64,000 bases of DNA, from contig JALBYC010000005.1 in the NCBI GenBank assembly GCA_023212645.1, positions 372,001-436,000 on the forward strand, given 5' to 3'. Position 1 is the stretch's first letter. The number at the start of each line of letters is the position of its first letter. Below are positions 53,679-62,035 of the stretch, one piece after another. Both the position numbers and the translations under genes were made by a program. Origin of the DNA: Farysia itapuensis (lineage: Eukaryota; Basidiomycota; Ustilaginomycetes; Ustilaginales; Ustilaginaceae). A model generated the notes under the pieces. It searched no databases. It saw only the letters and a program-made list of their open reading frames with translations, and was not told the origin of the DNA.

Positions 53679-54791
53679 ATGCCAAATTCGAGCTTGGGTT
53701 CGGCCTGGAGCCACGACTCCTACGATGCCATCAAGTATCTTCAGGCGAGGACGCCCTACCCGCCGACCATCACGGGCACGATGCTTGATTACCACGCGCA
53801 AACGCATCCTGCGGCTGACGGGTCAAGCAAAGGCTGGAACTCTGCTCTAGACATTGGATGCGGGCCTGGTCAAATGGCGATCCATCTAGCTACTCGCTTC
53901 AACAAGGTGTACGGCCAAGATCCTTCGCCCAACATGCTCAAGTTGGCAGAGTCTGTGAAGCACATGTCTGCAGAACAGCTCGCAGAATTCCGCCTCCCAC
54001 CTGTAACTGACGCAACAAAGATTGACTTCAGCACGGGCAAAGGCGAAGAACCGCAACTGCCGTCTGGGGAAAAGGTCGACTTTGTCATGATGGCCTCGTG
54101 CATTCACTGGATGGACTGGTCGACGCCAGAGACGAGCAAAGCCAATTGGAGAAAGTGGGCATCCGTACTGCAGCCCGGAGGAACTCTCATGGTCACCGGG
54201 GGCCGAGCTATCATCGGCCCGTACAAAGGACAAGAGGGCGAGAGAATTAAGCCACTGCGAGAGTACTTTTTGAACTTTCCCCTTCAGTATCAGCACATAG
54301 ATATCTTCAAGAGTCACAATGAGCAGTTTGACCAGCTGCGCCAAGGCGGCTTGTACAGGAACTTTCCCATGCCTTGGGAACACGATCCTGCCCTGGGCGA
54401 ACTCTGGGACAAGTCGTCCTTCTGCTGGGTGCCCATCGATGATCCATCGGTAATCGGCACTGAAGATGGGGATCAAGTGTTGCGCAATCTTCCTCCCTGG
54501 ATTCAGGCAGGCGTAAGACGCGCGGCTCACTGCGACAACTCCCACGGCGATCTTGTCATCTCGAAAACAACGCCCAGGAAGATGGTAGAGTTCATTCGCT
54601 CGTCCTCTGCGTACATCAAATTCATGGAAGAAGACGCCGAGCAAAAGAGACTCAGCCTGCAGGACCAGGACTTTGCAGCCCTAGACGTACAGCGTCTCTG
54701 TGCAGACGCCAACATTGGCTTTGATGAAGAGATCGACTGCCATCATACTGGAGCTATCCTCGGTATTCGCCGAACGCAAAAGTCGCTGTAA
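53679..54791 (+). CDS. Class I SAM-dependent methyltransferase (trans-aconitate type?)
   Basis: 370 residues. Motif I is SALDIGCGPGQMAIHL (residues ~54-69), with the acidic end of strand 2 in YGQDPSPNML, motif post-I/II FVMMASCIHWMDW, and LQPGGTLMVTGG. The IHWMDW and WRKWASVLQPGG blocks resemble the Tmt1/trans-aconitate methyltransferase-like small-molecule family of fungi; the true substrate is not evident. The C-terminal half includes an aromatic-rich lid (NFPMPWEHDP). It starts at the first Met, after a TATA box. The next gene starts only 97 bp downstream on the same strand. Confidence 0.8.
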   Translation: MPNSSLGSAWSHDSYDAIKYLQARTPYPPTITGTMLDYHAQTHPAADGSSKGWNSALDIGCGPGQMAIHLATRFNKVYGQDPSPNMLKLAESVKHMSAEQLAEFRLPPVTDATKIDFSTGKGEEPQLPSGEKVDFVMMASCIHWMDWSTPETSKANWRKWASVLQPGGTLMVTGGRAIIGPYKGQEGERIKPLREYFLNFPLQYQHIDIFKSHNEQFDQLRQGGLYRNFPMPWEHDPALGELWDKSSFCWVPIDDPSVIGTEDGDQVLRNLPPWIQAGVRRAAHCDNSHGDLVISKTTPRKMVEFIRSSSAYIKFMEEDAEQKRLSLQDQDFAALDVQRLCADANIGFDEEIDCHHTGAILGIRRTQKSL

Positions 54792-54888
54792 AGTAGAATA
54801 CGTGTTAGACGCTGAATTTGTATATGTCAGCTTTGACGTTTTTGAGAAGAAGTCGCCGTGAGTTATAGTAGCCACACATACGTCAACC

Positions 54889-56518
54889 ATGATGTCGTCT
54901 GCACTCACGCCTAGACTCGGACGAGGAGCTCGTCGGGCTGTAGGACAGCTTGTCTGCCCACGTACGACCTCTGTCCCTGCACTTCGCGCTGCTTTGAGAC
55001 AAACTCGGTACCAGTCTACTTCGTCCCAGAAGCCCGCAGCAACATCGTCTTCGTCAACGAGCGTGGGCAATGTGGAAAGCGCTGGATTTAAGCCGAAGCC
55101 GAAGCCCTCTGGACCAGGATCTTTCCGCGTCGGCACTATCTTTCCAGGTCTTATTGCACTGGCACTGATTGCGACTGGCTATGGAGTTTATGAGTATTAT
55201 GCGTCCTTCTCCACCTGGCCACCAGAGCTGCAAGAGAATCTGAGGGCGGCTATCAAGGCGAGAAACAGGGGCGATTCGCGTCGTGCAGAGAAGAACTTCA
55301 GAGAAGCGCTTGACAAGGCTCGTCAATGCAAACAAAAACTCAACCAAGCATCTTCGGCCGATGGCAGTGGCACCGGCGAGGCCATGCTCAAAATTTCGGG
55401 CATTGCAATCGCCCTAGCTTCCCTACTCGAGAACGAGGGCGAGCTTGTAGCCGCGTACGATGTGCTCGAAGATGCATGGTACGAGTTGATGCTCCAGGGT
55501 CCATACCAAGAGACTTTACGAAGCGAACCCCGTACGCAGAGGGACAACATGCGCTCCGTTTCGATAGCGTCCAAACTTGGTCAGCTTGGGCAGCTGCCCC
55601 AGGTACGATCCGATATTCTACGCAAGCCTGGGGGAGAAGCAACACGAGTGAGTCTTACCGGCACGGCAGACTCGGAAGATCCAGCAGAGCGGTATCTGGT
55701 CTGGAGTGTCGAGGAGCTCTTCCGCATCATGCTACCGCAAGATGTTCGCCAGAGAGCGCTCGATGCTGCTGCATCTCCAGAGCACGCAAGTCAAGAAACT
55801 GGCCAATTCGACTTGAGCTCTACTGCGCAGAAGGCAAGCGCGTCTCAGCCATCGCAAGCAGAGCAAGTTACTCTTACTGAGCTCCAGCTTCCACCATGGG
55901 TGACCAAGCTGGACATTTTGGCGAGCATCGAAAGCTTGGGCACATTTTATTCCATGCATCAAGTGCCCGAGTATGCAGTGCCCCTCTACTTGCAGGCGCT
56001 GAGTATTCTGCTGCCCAAGAACGGCTCACCGACTGTCAGTGAACGATGCAAGGCTGCGTTGGTGATGAACAACATTTCCCAGCTCATGTCGGCGACCAAC
56101 GTCGAGGGCGCCAACAGGTGGGCCACAAAGGGTCTCGGCTACGTTGAGGACACTGTTGCCAAAGCAGGCTTCGACAAGCCAACAAGCACTGCTTCCCGAA
56201 CAGTCGTGCAAAGCTCAGATGAACGGACACAAGAGGTGAGACAGGAATGTCTCGGGGTTCGCTTGACACTCATGTACAACCTGGGTGTGCTCAGTGATGT
56301 AAGTACTCTGTCAGCGTTCACTAAGCACTAACCCTCAAACTATTGCTGACATGTTTATCTTTCGCGCAATGCAGATGGCAGGAGACAAGTGCACCGCAAG
56401 AACGTACTTTCAAAAAGCGTACCGGCTGGCAGATCAGACTGGTTTCGCAGCTGCCAAGGCAAAGGCAGCCGACAGTCTCGCCAAACTCGAACGTCGAGGA
56501 TCCAAACCCATGCTCTAG
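54889..56518 (+). CDS. MGR3-like mitochondrial TPR protein, two exons
   Basis: join(54889..56298, 56375..56518), 517 residues. A basic N-terminus without acidic residues (LTPRLGRGARRAVGQL, ALRAALRQTRYQS) suits a mitochondrial presequence. A membrane span follows (TIFPGLIALALIATGYGVYE, about 85-104), then STWPPELQENLRAAIKARNR and TPR-like helices. This plan (presequence, one span, TPRs) matches Mgr3, an adaptor of the i-AAA protease in the inner membrane; the assignment is by layout and the WP-E---LRAAIKA motif. The 76-bp intron (56299-56374) has GTAAGT...GCTGAC...TGCAG and phase 0. Exon 2 adds MAGDKCTARTYFQKAYRLAD, a clear last TPR. Without splicing the protein would end after VSTLSAFTKH. An adjacent Met (54892) is an equal start. 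Confidence 0.78.
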
Positions 56519-56617
56519 CACGGACACCACTTGCGTCCATTTGAGTTTCCAAATGCTACTGCTAAACTTTGTTACAAGTGTCCGAGTGGTGTGCGTAGTG
56601 TAAGAGACGTGTGCAAT

Positions 56618-58267
56618 TCAGATGAGGACGTAGCTTTCGTCAAGTACTGCTGGCCGGACATTGAATCTGGAAATGGCCTCCAGGATAGAGTCTCTGGTGA
56701 GGAGAAGCACGTGCTCGGCTGAAACATCGTGCGATGCCAAGGCCGGATCGTTTGGATGTAGAAGATGCGCGTCCTGGCTTAGCAGACCCGCTTCCGTCAG
56801 TGCCATTGCGACGTCATCTGGCCGCAGATTTGTGAGGGAAGCAATGGCATCCAGGGTCGTCTCCAGCGTCATGGGCTCGTCCAAGTGCGCCAAGTCTAGT
56901 GCCGGATGCAAAGGCTGAGAGCGCAGGGTATTGCCGACGAGGTGACTGTCTTGCAGCTTGCTTTGGATCCGAGGAGAGCGAGTGGGGGTACTGCCAGCCC
57001 ACCCCTTGAGACGTATTTTCTTTGGCGCTTTGAGCGAGCCTGCCGCTTGCTGGATCTCGGCCAGACCTTTCTGCTGCATAGCGTCGTAGGACAGACCGAG
57101 AAGCTTGCATCTCATCTGCAGAATCTTTAGCTTACGTGCGGCTTCCTTTTGATTCTCAGCTGCAGATGCGGCGTTTTCCGAATCGAATTCTTGAGACTGC
57201 ATCGAAGGTCGAGAGGCAAGGGGCATAGGCTTGCGTCCACGAGTGGATACTGCGTCAGGAATCGTTGTTCCGTCAAAGCAGAAACGGAGAGCTCGCAGTA
57301 CAACGGCGGTCCAGAAAGACAGATACCCTTTGAGGCCAAGATCTGATAGCGGTCTCTCTGGCGTTCCTGGCACATCTTGTGTTGCGGACAAGACGTACGA
57401 GAACTCGATCATCAGCGTTCCAAAGCTCTTTCTTTGGTAGGGAGGAAAGGTAATGATGCACGCGAGATTGTAATCGTCATACGAGAGCTTCTCTTTGCTA
57501 AAGAAGCCCAGTGGATGGTCAATCTTGGCTGACGCCGCGTCGGTCAGGATGTAGAACAGGAACGGTTCGACGTCAAAGTAGATGGTCTTGTGATCAATGA
57601 AGAGCTTGCCAAACAGCGAGAGGTTCTGGCAGTAGAGCTTTTGTGCGGCGCCATCGACCTCCCAGATGATGTGTGCTCCGCGTTGATACACTTTGCGTCC
57701 GGGCGGGTGCGTGTGTGCGCACGATCTTTTGTGGATAGCATAGTCATTGTAAGCCTTCATGTATTTGAAACAGCCGTCGCACACCCAAAGCATTGTCGTG
57801 GTTTCAGCTGGTTCCCTCTTGCGTGTGCCCGAAGGAGACGACATCCTCGAGGATGACGCTTCCACCGCCGATGCAGTCTCGGCGGGCAAAGATGACAGTG
57901 GCTCTCCAGACAGCGGGTGGTGCTGGCTTTTCACCCGCTTCGAAGGGCCACTCTGCACACGTAAAGGAGAAGGGGACAGGTTGCGTTTCTGTCCGCTCAC
58001 TGCGGTCTTGCTGGAATGGTCTTCATCGTTCACGAGCGGATATGGACTGTAGTACCAAGTCTTGATATCGAAGTTTCCGTACAGGACTCGGTCGATGTTG
58101 CGGGGCTCTGGCGCTCCTCTACTGGAATTGGAGGACCGTCCCTTTTGTGAAGGAGAGGCGGGACGGCTGCCTGAGGGTGTCTTGCCAATACCATTCTTGC
58201 CGCTTACGCCGTTTGCATAAGGTTCGGAGGCCAGCTCCCTTTTCTTGCCCAGGGCTTTGGCGCTCAT
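56618..58267 (-). CDS. MYST-family histone acetyltransferase
   Basis: 549 residues. The MYST core starts near residue 55: NIDRVLYGNFDIKTWYYSPY, then the zinc finger MLWVCDGCFKYMKAYNDYAIH with a distal Cys, HPPGRKVYQRG, LFIDHKTIYFDVEPFLFYIL (the Lys in DHKT is the autoacetylation site), GFFSKEKLSYDDYNLACIIT (catalytic-region Cys), FPPYQRKSFGTLMIEFSYVL (acetyl-CoA loop) and PERPLSDLGLKGY (Glu base region). It lacks a chromodomain, unlike Esa1, so it is nearer to the Sas2/Sas3-Mst2 side; I cannot choose between them. The ~220-residue C-terminal extension includes LDAIASLTNLRPDDVAMALT, a helical segment like those at the end of some MYST enzymes. Confidence 0.87.
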   Translation of the reverse strand: MSAKALGKKRELASEPYANGVSGKNGIGKTPSGSRPASPSQKGRSSNSSRGAPEPRNIDRVLYGNFDIKTWYYSPYPLVNDEDHSSKTAVSGQKRNLSPSPLRVQSGPSKRVKSQHHPLSGEPLSSLPAETASAVEASSSRMSSPSGTRKREPAETTTMLWVCDGCFKYMKAYNDYAIHKRSCAHTHPPGRKVYQRGAHIIWEVDGAAQKLYCQNLSLFGKLFIDHKTIYFDVEPFLFYILTDAASAKIDHPLGFFSKEKLSYDDYNLACIITFPPYQRKSFGTLMIEFSYVLSATQDVPGTPERPLSDLGLKGYLSFWTAVVLRALRFCFDGTTIPDAVSTRGRKPMPLASRPSMQSQEFDSENAASAAENQKEAARKLKILQMRCKLLGLSYDAMQQKGLAEIQQAAGSLKAPKKIRLKGWAGSTPTRSPRIQSKLQDSHLVGNTLRSQPLHPALDLAHLDEPMTLETTLDAIASLTNLRPDDVAMALTEAGLLSQDAHLLHPNDPALASHDVSAEHVLLLTRDSILEAISRFNVRPAVLDESYVLI

Positions 58268-58576
58268 TCTAGCTCTGCACCGGCTAGGACATGGCTACCT
58301 TTTGCAGCTGCTAGGACAGGCTGACAGGCATTCCGCTCACGACTTTGCTTCAAAAGAGCACCGAGATTCGCGAAAAAAAGTGAAACGCAACGTTGACCGC
58401 TGTTAGACCTCGAATTAGCGGAGAACACCGAATTAATTCCGAACGGCGATTCCTGACACTTTGGCCTTTGGGCCCACGAACCGAACATCCGAAGGCAAAA
58501 GGCAATGCCATCTGCACCCGTTCTTCGCACCTAGCCACCACTTACTTTCTCGCAGACAACGGACAGAGCAGCAAGT
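58268..58576. promoter_or_regulatory. Divergent promoter, MYST acetyltransferase / DeoC
   Basis: 309 bp between divergent starts. No TATA box; no gene recognised. Confidence 0.55.
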
Positions 58577-59377
58577 ATGAAAGCCGCTATTCAGAAGCTT
58601 GTACAAGAATTGTCCGGGGATCTTGCGCCAATCTCCCCGGCTCCGGTCCAGCCAGCGACGGAAGCAGAAGTCTCAAAGCTCATAGATCACACTCTGCTCG
58701 CACCCAATGCGACTCTGAAACAGATCAAGGACGTGTGTTGCGAGGCAAAGACGTACGGCACAGCCACTGTCTGCGTCAACTCGTCCATGATCCCTACTGT
58801 TGCGACTGAGCTGGCTGGCACCTCTGTTCTTCCCATCTCAGTCATTGGCTTCCCGTTTGGTAGCTCGAATACGCAGTCCAAGGTACTCGAAACGCAGGTG
58901 GCTTGCAAACAAGGCGCAAAGGAAATCGACATGGTCAACAACGTCGGTCTGTTGAAGTCTGAGTGCTATGAAATGGTTTACGAGGACATCAAAGCCGTCG
59001 CCGACGAAACTCACAGCCATGACGCGAAGCTGAAAGTAATTCTCGAAACAGCCATGCTTTCGCGTGAGGAGATCATCGCCGCAAGCTATCTCGCCTGCCT
59101 TGCTGGGGCCGACTTTATCAAGACGTCAACCGGCTACGGCGGCCCAGGAGCCAAAAAGGAAGACATTCGACTCATGTACGAGGTCGGCAGTCGCGCTGAC
59201 CTAGGCTGGAAGAACAGAGTGCAAGTCAAGGCAAGTGGAGGGATTCGATCTCTGGAAACTCTCAGGACCATGGTCGCCCATGGCGCAACAAGGGTAGGAG
59301 CCAGTGGTACTAAGGCAATCATCGAAGAGATGCGAACGGGACAGGCGAATCAGCAGACGGGCACGGGAAATTACTAG
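58577..59377 (+). CDS. deoC: Deoxyribose-phosphate aldolase
   Basis: 266 residues. Cytosolic class I aldolase that splits 2-deoxyribose 5-phosphate into glyceraldehyde 3-phosphate and acetaldehyde, in deoxynucleoside salvage. TIM-barrel motifs: LIDHTLLAPNATLKQIK, YGTATVCVNSSM, VIGFPFGSS, AKEIDMVNNVG (catalytic Asp region), LKVILETAMLS, and ADFIKTSTGYG with the Schiff-base Lys182, then VKASGGIRSLE with the second Lys. All active-site residues are present and the length is normal. The stop lies 21 bp from the convergent BioF-type gene. Confidence 0.95.
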   Translation: MKAAIQKLVQELSGDLAPISPAPVQPATEAEVSKLIDHTLLAPNATLKQIKDVCCEAKTYGTATVCVNSSMIPTVATELAGTSVLPISVIGFPFGSSNTQSKVLETQVACKQGAKEIDMVNNVGLLKSECYEMVYEDIKAVADETHSHDAKLKVILETAMLSREEIIAASYLACLAGADFIKTSTGYGGPGAKKEDIRLMYEVGSRADLGWKNRVQVKASGGIRSLETLRTMVAHGATRVGASGTKAIIEEMRTGQANQQTGTGNY

Positions 59378-59398
59378 ATGATGCAATGCATTGCGTTT

Positions 59399-60745
59399 CT
59401 ACAGCTTTGATTGGATCGCCGCTTCTCTTGAAGATGTGTCGTGCTGTGAAAGGTCGTTAGGCTGCGAGTCGTGCTGTAGCTGAGCCCAGCGAGCAACACA
59501 GTCAACGAGATGAGTCACATCCTCAGAGGTGTTGTCTGCGTGCAGACATACCCGAACCCGGTCTTGCCCTTTCGGCACGGTAGGGTAGCAGATCGGTCTG
59601 GCTAGCAGCCCGTTCTCTCGCAAATATGCTGCCAGGGGTCGCGCGTAAGGAGTCAACAAGGGAACAATGGGAGCAGGATGCTCCAGCAGTAGGCTGTCGG
59701 CGACGTCGAGGCGTAAATGATCCGGCAGCTGTATCACAGGATGCAGTGTGGAAGCAATGTCTGTGAGCCCGAAGATGAGATTTCTGGAGTGGGCAAATGT
59801 GCGTTTGGCTCGCTGTTCGCATCTCCCGTCTTTGAGGGCTGTGAGTACAGCTTGCAGGGCAAATAAGGCAGGATATCCAAGGGCTGTGCTGAAAATGAGT
59901 GGTCGGGCATAATTGATTAAGTATTGCTTGGCGGTATTGCTGCACAGCACGAGGGCACCCGACGCTCCCATCGCTTTGCCGAACGTCATTAGGCGAGCCT
60001 TTATGCGTGAGTCGCCTGCAAGACCGAGCGAGTGAACAAAGCCTCGACCTTGAGCTCCATACAATCCAGTGCTATGAGCCTCGTCCACCACGACACAGAT
60101 TCTGTGATCATCGACGAAATCAGACATGACTGCAAGCAGACTTGTCAAAGGACACAAGTCGCCGTCCATACTATAGACGCTTTCGACGGCCAGCCAAACG
60201 TTTGCTGCAGAAGCGAGGTGACCTCCATCTCGAAGCTTTGCAAGAACGTCGCAAAGGTCCTTGGCAGAGTTGTGCTGAAATGGCTTCCTGAGGACAGATG
60301 CAGTTCTTGACCTACGAATACCATCGTGAACCGAGGCATGTACGAGTGAATCAAAGAGGACAATGTCTTGAGGTTGCGGCAGCGTGCTTAAAATTGATAC
60401 GTTCGCTTCGTAGCCAGAATTGAAGAGCAGGCCAGAGGTGCCTTGAAAGTGGTCTGTCAAGTCTCGCTCAACTCTTTCATGGATGTATGAGTTTCCGTCC
60501 AATAGTCTCGAGCCCGTGCTTCCTAAGCGAGCATCTGGATAGTCAGCAAATGAGTCGATAAAGTCGCGACGAATCTGTGGACAGGTAGAGAGGGACAGGT
60601 AGTCGTTGGAAGAGAAATCAACCAAGCGTGAAGGACCTGCATGGCTGCTTGCGCTTGACGATCGTGTCGCAAACACGGTGAGCTGTCGCAGTGTTCCCTT
60701 GTCTCTCCTTCTCTCCAGCGCTTTCTTCAATTGATCATCAAGCAT
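59399..60745 (-). CDS. BIO6: BioF-type 8-amino-7-oxononanoate synthase ending in SKL
   Basis: 448 residues. PLP enzyme of the alpha-oxoamine synthase group, joining an acyl-CoA (pimeloyl type) with alanine at the first committed step of biotin synthesis. Motifs: FSSNDYLSLS, GSTGSRLLDGNSYIHERVE, FNSGYEANVS, DSLVHASVHDGI, VAVESVYSMDGD-like AVESVYSMDGDLCPL, VVVDEAHSTGLYG (PLP Asp/His) and LMTFGKAMGASGAL (PLP Lys). The C-terminus is AAIQSKL, a textbook type 1 peroxisomal signal; peroxisomal BioF is established in Aspergillus. The symbol is tentative, since some fungal relatives in secondary metabolism share this fold. It diverges from BMT2. Confidence 0.85.
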   Translation of the reverse strand: MLDDQLKKALERRRDKGTLRQLTVFATRSSSASSHAGPSRLVDFSSNDYLSLSTCPQIRRDFIDSFADYPDARLGSTGSRLLDGNSYIHERVERDLTDHFQGTSGLLFNSGYEANVSILSTLPQPQDIVLFDSLVHASVHDGIRRSRTASVLRKPFQHNSAKDLCDVLAKLRDGGHLASAANVWLAVESVYSMDGDLCPLTSLLAVMSDFVDDHRICVVVDEAHSTGLYGAQGRGFVHSLGLAGDSRIKARLMTFGKAMGASGALVLCSNTAKQYLINYARPLIFSTALGYPALFALQAVLTALKDGRCEQRAKRTFAHSRNLIFGLTDIASTLHPVIQLPDHLRLDVADSLLLEHPAPIVPLLTPYARPLAAYLRENGLLARPICYPTVPKGQDRVRVCLHADNTSEDVTHLVDCVARWAQLQHDSQPNDLSQHDTSSREAAIQSKL

Positions 60746-60927
60746 GATGATCTACGCTGCTGAATGGTCTTGAGATTGTCCGGCAATCCATATAACTCAA
60801 CAAGTTCAACATGTTGGGACTCGGGACTCGGAACCAAGATTTTGGACCCGAGTCCAATTCGGTGAAGAAAACTTGCAACACGAAAATTCTCGAGGAAATT
60901 CAGCTGTTCAGCCATATATTCGCAACA
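60746..60927. promoter_or_regulatory. Divergent promoter, BioF-type gene / BMT2
   Basis: 182 bp between divergent starts. It contains near-repeated 'gggactcgg/ggacccgagtcc' words around 60818-60856, the two forming a loose inverted pair; it is a candidate regulator site at best. Confidence 0.5.
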
Positions 60928-61971
60928 ATGCCGGCACTAGAAGCAACATCGAAAAAGCCAAAGCAGACCAAATGGGCAGAGGGAGATGCACAAGCTGATC
61001 CACAAGTAGTGGTTAAAGAAGTGGCCGGAGCAAAGAAGGGGAAACTCATTCGACCAAGAGGCAAACGAGGTGGCATCAAGCACAAGAAGGGACCAGTCGG
61101 CAAAACTAAGGACACTGAAGTCAAGGAGTCAGCCCAAAAGGCAGCTAAAGAGGCCAACGTCGATGGCAAAAAGATCAAACCTGCAAAGCCAGCAACTTCC
61201 ACAGCCGAAGAAACCCCCGATGATCATGCTGCCAAAATCGCCAAATTTCACACGCTTTTGAAGCAACTTGAGCAAGCCACGACGAAAGAGGAGAAGGAGA
61301 CGATTCAAGAAGGTCTGGACTCACTTGGAGGTCTCGCACAATATCAGGCGTGGAGTATGACGGGATCCGCCAAATCAGGTCACACACCTACGAGTAAGTG
61401 GTGCGTGGAAGCACTCAACGCCGTCTACACGCACGAGCGCGAAAAGCGCAAGTTCCGGGTCTTGGACGTCGGAGCCATCACAGGTACCGCATACGACAAG
61501 TACCGCTGGATTGAGCCAACGTACATTGATCTGCACCCTCAGGGAGAAAACGTGCAAAAGTACAGCTTCTTTGACTTTCCGCAACCAGCCTCGGACGAGG
61601 AGAAATACAACATGGTCGCCCTAAGTCTCGTCATCAACTTTGTTGGCGACGTGCGCAAACGGTCTGACATGCTGCTTCACGCGCACAAATATCTAGTCGA
61701 TGACGGTTTCATGTTCCTCGTGCTTCCCTTACAATGTCTTACAAACAGCAGATATATGAACCAGACTCATCTAAAAAAGATACTCGACTCAATCGGTTTC
61801 AAGGTACTCAAGCAGAGTGATAGCGCTAAGCTCTCCCGGTGGCTGCTCCAGCGCAAGCCACAGGCAGAAGCGCAATGGGACGGCACCCTCTTCAAGAAAC
61901 GCGAGCTCAATCCTGGCCCGGAACGCAACAACTTCGCCATCGTGCTAGACCCGAAACCGTCACCAGCCTAA
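60928..61971 (+). CDS. BMT2: BMT2-type 25S rRNA adenine-N1 methyltransferase
   Basis: 347 residues from MPALEATSKK. In yeast, nucleolar Bmt2 makes m1A2142 in 25S rRNA. A Lys-rich N-terminus (RPRGKRGGIKHKKGP) provides a nucleolar-type signal. The core is SLGGLAQYQAWSMTG, KWCVEALN, FRVLDVGAI (SAM motif I), PTYIDLHPQ (acidic end of strand 2), SFFDFPQP, MVALSLVINFV and LVLPLQCLTNSRYMN: the LSLVINFV and LPL-C-TNSRY blocks are diagnostic of the Bmt2/SAMTOR group. The frame begins 39 codons earlier (60811), but that part covers the divergent promoter and lacks family character. It is convergent with ETF-QO, 64 bp away. Confidence 0.92.
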   Translation: MPALEATSKKPKQTKWAEGDAQADPQVVVKEVAGAKKGKLIRPRGKRGGIKHKKGPVGKTKDTEVKESAQKAAKEANVDGKKIKPAKPATSTAEETPDDHAAKIAKFHTLLKQLEQATTKEEKETIQEGLDSLGGLAQYQAWSMTGSAKSGHTPTSKWCVEALNAVYTHEREKRKFRVLDVGAITGTAYDKYRWIEPTYIDLHPQGENVQKYSFFDFPQPASDEEKYNMVALSLVINFVGDVRKRSDMLLHAHKYLVDDGFMFLVLPLQCLTNSRYMNQTHLKKILDSIGFKVLKQSDSAKLSRWLLQRKPQAEAQWDGTLFKKRELNPGPERNNFAIVLDPKPSPA

Positions 61972-62035
61972 TTCCTTACATTTGTATTATAAATTCATCT
62001 GCATGCATTTTGATCGTTGCAACGCGGTGTCAGCA

